Assembly (NCBI GenBank): GCA_029247315.1
Contig: JAQWLM010000067.1
Span: forward strand, 1-64,000
Origin: AAA164-E04 sp014239995
Lineage (GTDB): Bacteria; Verrucomicrobiota; Verrucomicrobiia; Limisphaerales; AAA164-E04
Length of the DNA stretch: 64,000 bases
Direction of reading: 5' to 3'
Part shown: positions 61,722 through 64,000 of the stretch, one piece after another
Layout of the letters: each line of letters starts with the position of its first letter
How positions within the stretch are numbered: position 1 is the first letter of the stretch
The notes under the pieces: model-generated
The model's database searches: none
What the model was told of the DNA's origin: nothing
Seen by the model: only the letters and a program-made list of their open reading frames with translations
Translations under genes and position numbers: made by a program

Positions 61722-62924
61722 ATGGACCATCTCTCCGGAATATCATCATCTAAGGATTGGATGCGCGGTATCCTTCAGTGGATATGCACCTTATTTGTTT
61801 TGTATGTCAGTGAAGCCCAGCCTCTGTCTTTTTCATCAAGTGGAAAGATCAGCGACGTTTCATTGAAACAGGAAGTTGCCCGGGCCATTGATCGAGGAAG
61901 TCAATGGTTGATGCAGCAGCAGCAGTCGGGAGGTTTTTGGTCTGATCAAGATCACCCGGCATTGACCAGCCTTGCCCTGGTTGCACTTCAGCGGGATCCG
62001 GAGGAACACCATGCGGCGCTGAAGGAGCCTTTGCTGGCCAATGCTTATGCATATCTACGATCTTGCGCACAGGACAATGGCGGTATTTATCGCATCGAGA
62101 TGCTTCAGAATTACAACACCTCGGTGTCCATACTCGCGCTGCTTGTGCGGTCGAATGAAGCGCATGACGCATTGATTCGCAAGGCTCGCAGGTTTGTCAT
62201 CAAGGGGCAGCAGGATTATGGCCAGCAGGGCCTTATCGACACCCCCATGGATGGGGGTATTGGATATGGGTCGAGTTATACGCATTCGGATCTTTCCAAC
62301 ACCATGCATGCCCTCGAGGCACTCTACCATTCGCGCCATCTTGATCAGGATGTTCAACGGCCCGTCGGGCAGCTTGACTGGAAGGCTGCCCTTCATTTCA
62401 TAGAGCAGTGTCAACAGGTGCCGGAAAGCAATCCAGCCAGTTGGGTTTCCTCGAAGACAAGTGATCGAGGTGGTTTTGTTTATTTCCCGGGTAACAGTAA
62501 GGCTGGTGAGCATCCGGTTGAAAATGGCACTGTGGCATTGAGATCTTACGGAAGCATCAGCTACGCAGGCATGCTCAGCTACATCTATGCGGACCTAGAC
62601 GTAAGCGACAAACGGGTAGAAGCAGTTCTGGCCTGGCTGAATCGTAACTACACGCTTGAGGAGAATCCGGGTATGGGGCTTCAGGGATTGTTGTTTTACT
62701 ATCATACCATGGCGAAAGCTCTGACCCTCGCGGGTTTGGACACATTGGAAACGGATCAAGGAAAGTCGCACGACTGGAGGCGTGACCTGTCCGTGAAGCT
62801 CATGGATTTACAACAATCGGAAGGATCCTGGAAGAATGTCTCTGCTCGATGGTGGGAGGGAGACCCTGTCCTGGCAACCAGTTATGCCCTGCTGACTCTG
62901 GAGATGGTTTATCCAGGATTGTAG
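61722..62924 (+). CDS. Secreted prenyltransferase/squalene-cyclase repeat protein
   Basis: A 400-residue exported protein; hydrophobic signal ILQWICTLFVLYVSEAQ. Alpha/alpha-toroid repeats of the squalene cyclase type occur throughout: RAIDRGSQWLMQQQQSGGFWSDQDHPALTSLALVAL, IYRIEMLQNYNTSVSILALL, and at the end LMDLQQSEGSWKNVSARWWEGDPVLATSYALLTLEM. The catalytic DXDD motif of cyclases is not seen. PVC bacteria carry many such secreted repeat proteins of unknown role. It follows the alcohol dehydrogenase by 11 bp. Confidence 0.87.
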   Translation: MDHLSGISSSKDWMRGILQWICTLFVLYVSEAQPLSFSSSGKISDVSLKQEVARAIDRGSQWLMQQQQSGGFWSDQDHPALTSLALVALQRDPEEHHAALKEPLLANAYAYLRSCAQDNGGIYRIEMLQNYNTSVSILALLVRSNEAHDALIRKARRFVIKGQQDYGQQGLIDTPMDGGIGYGSSYTHSDLSNTMHALEALYHSRHLDQDVQRPVGQLDWKAALHFIEQCQQVPESNPASWVSSKTSDRGGFVYFPGNSKAGEHPVENGTVALRSYGSISYAGMLSYIYADLDVSDKRVEAVLAWLNRNYTLEENPGMGLQGLLFYYHTMAKALTLAGLDTLETDQGKSHDWRRDLSVKLMDLQQSEGSWKNVSARWWEGDPVLATSYALLTLEMVYPGL

Positions 62925-62945
62925 GGGCACACCCTGCCACGGTTG

Positions 62946-62967
62946 AAGGAGGCTCAGCCTCCTTTGA
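62946..62967 (+). terminator. Rho-independent-type hairpin
   Basis: AAGGAGGC and GCCTCCTT form an 8-bp perfect stem around a 3-base TCA loop, 21 bp after the stop of the repeat-protein gene. The following T run is short (TTT including the stem end), so termination strength is uncertain. Confidence 0.55.
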
Positions 62968-63081
62968 TCAGTCTTCCTGTCAGAATCAGGTGCTTTTTAC
63001 TTTCCAGTCATCACTTGTGGGTTAGCTTGAGTGCGTCTGGCGTTGGCCTTGAGGTTTTCACGCAAGTCAGACAGGCAAGAT

Positions 63082-64000
63082 ATGGATAATGCATTAACAA
63101 AACGGGTGGTTGTCGGTATGAGTGGCGGAGTGGATTCTTCGGCTGCCGCGGCTGTTCTGCTCGAACAGGGGTATGATGTGATTGGGATCACCCTGAAACT
63201 CTGGCCACAAGATTGTGTATCCCGTGCGGAAGACAAGTGCTGTGGCCCACAGGCAGTGATGGATGCTCGGAGTGTTGCGAGCAAATTGGATATTCCTTAT
63301 TACCTGGTCGATGAGGCTGAAGATTTTCAGCAGCAGGTTATCCAGTATTTTGCCGATGAATATAAAGCTGGTCGCACGCCAAATCCCTGTGTGATGTGCA
63401 ACGAAAAGCTGAAATTCGGAACCTTGCTCCACCGTGCTCACCAGCTGGGTGCAGAACTCATCGCGACGGGTCATTACGCTCGTGTGCACCCCAGCGAGGA
63501 TGGTACACGCATGTTGCTTAAGCGTGGGCTCGACCCTCGGAAAGACCAAAGCTACTTTCTTTTTTCACTGCGTCAGGACCTTTTGAGACATCTTCTTTTT
63601 CCCTTGGGCGAGTTAAGTAAAAGTGATAGCCGCCATGTTGCCCGCGAATGTTCCTTGCGCACCGCTGACAAGGAGGAAAGCATGGAAATTTGCTTTGTTC
63701 CCGACAACGACTACAAGGGGTTTTTGACCAAGGCCAATCTCGTGGAAACTCAGGAGGGTGATATAGTCGATCAAGAGGGCAGGGTCCTAGGAAAACACGA
63801 GGGTGTGGCATTCTACACCGTAGGTCAGCGCAAGGGTCTGGGGATTACGTCCAGGGAACCTCTTTATGTGCTTGAACTGGATGCTCCCAATAACCGGGTT
63901 ACCGTTGGCCCAGCTGACGCCCTTGAAAAACAAGCCTTTCTGATTGATCGTTGTAACTGGATCGCATTCGAAGATCTTACCTCACCAATTGAAGCTACCG
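63082..64000 (+). CDS. mnmA: tRNA-specific 2-thiouridylase MnmA (partial, cut by window end)
   Basis: Thiolates U34 of Lys, Glu and Gln tRNAs using sulfur delivered from cysteine desulfurase. The frame from ATG 63082 is open through 306 codons to the right edge. The PP-loop is VVVGMSGGVDSSAAA at residues 9-23. TPNPCVMCNEKLKFG carries the first catalytic cysteine and ESMEICFVPDNDY the second. ATGHYARV, GLDPRKDQSYFLF and FYTVGQRKGLG are further MnmA blocks. It follows a hairpin and starts its own transcript. Confidence 0.96.
   Translation, partial: MDNALTKRVVVGMSGGVDSSAAAAVLLEQGYDVIGITLKLWPQDCVSRAEDKCCGPQAVMDARSVASKLDIPYYLVDEAEDFQQQVIQYFADEYKAGRTPNPCVMCNEKLKFGTLLHRAHQLGAELIATGHYARVHPSEDGTRMLLKRGLDPRKDQSYFLFSLRQDLLRHLLFPLGELSKSDSRHVARECSLRTADKEESMEICFVPDNDYKGFLTKANLVETQEGDIVDQEGRVLGKHEGVAFYTVGQRKGLGITSREPLYVLELDAPNNRVTVGPADALEKQAFLIDRCNWIAFEDLTSPIEAT

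Overview
The window is chromosomal DNA of about 50% GC from a Verrucomicrobiota bacterium, probably a marine or freshwater member. The assignment rests on protein families largely confined to the PVC superphylum: a DUF1501 C-terminus, a DUF1552 protein, a very large DUF1587/1592/1588/1585 'planctomycete cytochrome c' protein, an SGNH-plus-membrane-bound-dehydrogenase-plus-heme protein, DUF1080 proteins, and a prepilin-like protein with the long FTLIELLVVIAIIAIL leader. It is inference from sequence reading, not from a database search. I saw no rRNA or tRNA gene, no CRISPR array, no insertion sequence and no phage gene.

Layout. 1-6 kb: end of a DUF1501 gene, an enolase-superfamily enzyme, an intact and a decayed prepilin-like gene, and a 1057-residue PVC-type dehydrogenase. 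6-14 kb: lgt-rluD operon, a PhoD-type phosphatase, a parB-pfkB pair, DUF309 and DUF2071 genes. 13.8-19.5 kb: a two-gene PSCyt1/DUF1552 unit in which the DUF1552 gene carries one in-frame TGA. 19.9-22 kb: recD2. 22-29.4 kb: a complete SUF iron-sulfur operon (fur-like regulator, sufB, sufC, sufD, sufT, sufS, rhodanese-like, nifU-like) with a perfect 15-bp Fur/PerR-type palindrome at its head. 29.7-35.6 kb: sulfatase, alkaline phosphatase, an AAA-FHA protein, an EF-hand secreted protein closed by a 21-bp perfect hairpin. 35.7-47 kb: glyoxalase, proB-mazG, tandem DUF1080 protein, an STN-subtilase fusion, the ridA-rmuC-tcdA operon, clpP, an FMN-binding glutamate synthase and kdsD.

47.4-60.6 kb is a contiguous type II secretion locus on the plus strand: a small secreted RG-rich protein, then gspE, F, G, H, I, J, an unassigned zinc-ribbon/coiled-coil membrane protein, gspK, gspL-, gspM- and gspC-like genes, and a GspD secretin split over two genes (periplasmic N-domains, then secretin domain). 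It supplies nearly all machinery needed to export the many signal-peptide enzymes around it. No prepilin peptidase is in the window. 60.7-64 kb: a zinc alcohol dehydrogenase, a secreted prenyltransferase-repeat protein and a truncated mnmA.

Most unusual items: the TGA inside the conserved HHxLSH segment of the DUF1552 gene; the SUF operon led by a Fur-family gene whose first possible ATG lies inside its own palindrome; the two-gene secretin and the extra zinc-ribbon gene in the secretion operon; the secretin-N-domain/subtilisin fusion; and two RG-rich secreted proteins sharing an AQGRG mature start.
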